Positions 13,796 to 14,564 of a stretch of DNA of 14,564 bases are shown piece by piece. The notes beneath the pieces were generated by a model, which worked only from the letters and a program-made list of their open reading frames with translations, was not told where the DNA came from and searched no databases. The DNA comes from an uncultured Burkholderiales bacterium (GTDB lineage: Bacteria; Pseudomonadota; Gammaproteobacteria; Burkholderiales; Burkholderiaceae_C): assembly GCA_903871865.1 (NCBI GenBank), contig CAIQIL010000164.1:1-14564 (forward strand). Direction: 5' to 3'. Both the position numbers and the translations under genes were made by a program. How positions within the stretch are numbered: position 1 is the stretch's first letter; every line of letters starts with the position of its first letter.

Positions 13796-14512
13796 ATGCA
13801 AGCACACCGCAAACTCCTGAGCGGCCTGGCGCTGCTGGCCCTGTCGGGCGCTGCCCTGGCCCAGGTCACCGCACCGGCCACGGCCCCGCTGCCGGCCAAC
13901 CGCGAGGTCGGCCCCTTCAGCTTCTTCGTGACCAGCGTGGGTTCGGGCAAGGGCGCCGACCTCGGTGGCCTGGCCGGTGCCGATGCGCACTGCCAGAAGC
14001 TGGCCGCGGCCGTGGGCGCTGGCAACAAGACCTGGCGCGCTTACCTGAGCACCCAGTCCTGGGACGGCAAGCCCGCCATCCATGCGCGCGACCGCATCGG
14101 CACCGGCCCGTGGTTCAACGTCAAGGGCGCCCTGATCGCCCGCAACGTGGGCCACCTGCACGGTGACGACCTGGAAGAGTCCCGCATCGGCAACGCCGTG
14201 AACTGGACCACCGCCCTGACCGAGCAAGGCCAGTCGGTCAAGCGCGCGGGCGACACGCCCAACGAGCACGACATCCTGACCGGCTCGCAGCCCGATGGCC
14301 GCGCCTTCGTCAACGAGCTCACCGACCGCACCTGCAAGAACTACACGAGCAGCGCGGAAGACGGTGGCGTGCAGGTCGGTCACTTCGACCGCACCGGCGG
14401 CGTGCACACGGCCCTGTCGTGGAACTCGGCCCACGTCAGCCGGGGTTGCAGCCAGCCCAAGCTGGTGAGCACCGGCGGCGCCGGCTACTTCTACTGCTTC
14501 GCGGCCAAGTAA
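13796..14512 (+). CDS. Secreted four-cysteine lectin-like protein (DUF1554-like)
   Basis: A 238-residue protein with a signal peptide (cleavage near ALA-Q, residue 22). The mature domain starts FSFFVTSVGSGKGADLGGLAGADAHC and contains NKTWRAYLSTQ, NVGHLHGDDLE, DRTCKNYTSS and the ending GGAGYFYCFAAK. This pattern, with four cysteines (66, 180, 218, 234) likely forming two disulfides, resembles C-type-lectin/endostatin-fold domains annotated as DUF1554. A binding rather than catalytic role is likely, with a ligand that may be a sugar or a partner protein. The start lies 4 bases after the cytochrome c' stop with AGG near the overlap, so translation is probably coupled. Last gene of the operon before the hairpin at 14540. 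The domain family is my recognition from pattern only and should be taken as moderate. Confidence 0.78.
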   Translation: MQAHRKLLSGLALLALSGAALAQVTAPATAPLPANREVGPFSFFVTSVGSGKGADLGGLAGADAHCQKLAAAVGAGNKTWRAYLSTQSWDGKPAIHARDRIGTGPWFNVKGALIARNVGHLHGDDLEESRIGNAVNWTTALTEQGQSVKRAGDTPNEHDILTGSQPDGRAFVNELTDRTCKNYTSSAEDGGVQVGHFDRTGGVHTALSWNSAHVSRGCSQPKLVSTGGAGYFYCFAAK

Positions 14513-14539
14513 GGCCTCCGACAAGGCCTCTGCCACGTG

Positions 14540-14564
14540 CGGGCCAGGTGCTGTGCCTGGCCCG
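14540..14564 (+). terminator. Probable terminator hairpin at the end of the plus-strand operon
   Basis: CGGGCCAGG (14540-14548) and CCTGGCCCG (14556-14564) form a perfect 9-bp stem with a 7-base loop, 27 bases after the last stop codon. The window ends with the stem, so the T-run that would confirm an intrinsic terminator cannot be seen. Confidence 0.6.

Noticed and set aside
1..14564. Search for mobile elements, CRISPR repeats, tRNA or rRNA genes and signs of recent transfer
   Set aside because: No transposase or integrase, no regular repeat-spacer pattern, no cloverleaf or rRNA-like sequence, and codon use looks uniform across the genes, including the planctomycete-type families.

Overview
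The window comes from a GC-rich proteobacterium, most likely a betaproteobacterium of the order Burkholderiales (the Ideonella / Leptothrix / Sphaerotilus neighbourhood is a guess). This rests on strong third-position GC in every gene, on long antisense shadow frames, and on the style of the periplasmic c-type cytochromes, Tat signals and outer-membrane porin. No rRNA, tRNA, insertion sequence, phage gene or CRISPR array is visible.

The layout is two divergent operons that leave one AT-richer intergenic region (about 6220-6672). Leftward (minus strand) the order is a coiled-coil trimeric-type porin (4690-6219), a SsuA/TauA-like periplasmic binding protein (3555-4649), two different SsuC-like permeases (2613-3527, 1795-2589), a SsuB/TauB-like ATPase (936-1748), an exported rhodanese-fold protein with no cysteine (319-861), and the start of a cytochrome b561-type membrane protein (1-322, cut by the window edge, overlapping the rhodanese stop by 4 bases). 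Rightward (plus strand) is a tight eight-gene set in which every product carries an export signal: a PSCyt2/PSD1 (DUF1549/DUF1553) c-type haem protein (6673-9027), a Tat-exported DUF1501 protein (9074-10525), a small C-terminal-haem cytochrome (10525-10917), a dihaem c4-like cytochrome (10927-11646), a periplasmic peroxiredoxin (11646-12281), a Tat-exported dienelactone-hydrolase-fold enzyme (12315-13280), a cytochrome c'-like protein (13315-13791) and a four-cysteine lectin-like protein (13796-14512). A perfect 9-bp hairpin ends exactly at the window edge and looks like the operon terminator.

The intergenic region holds good -24/-12 (sigma-54) promoter matches facing BOTH operons (minus strand 6274-6289, plus strand 6515-6530), both with the invariant GG-N10-GC. 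Between them lie a perfect 14-bp palindrome (6432-6445) and a perfect match to the IHF consensus (6466-6478). That is the standard layout of an enhancer-activated sigma-54 control region, so the two operons are probably switched on together by one unidentified enhancer-binding protein.

My interpretation, which is inference: this is a co-regulated uptake-plus-periplasmic-redox system. The porin and ABC transporter bring a small, probably organosulfur or otherwise anionic, compound through the envelope. The plus-strand operon supplies a periplasmic multi-cytochrome apparatus built around the DUF1549/DUF1553 and DUF1501 pair, which is best known from Planctomycetes and has no established biochemical role. 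The cytochromes c and the b561-type protein could connect it to the quinone pool. The substrate and chemistry are unknown.
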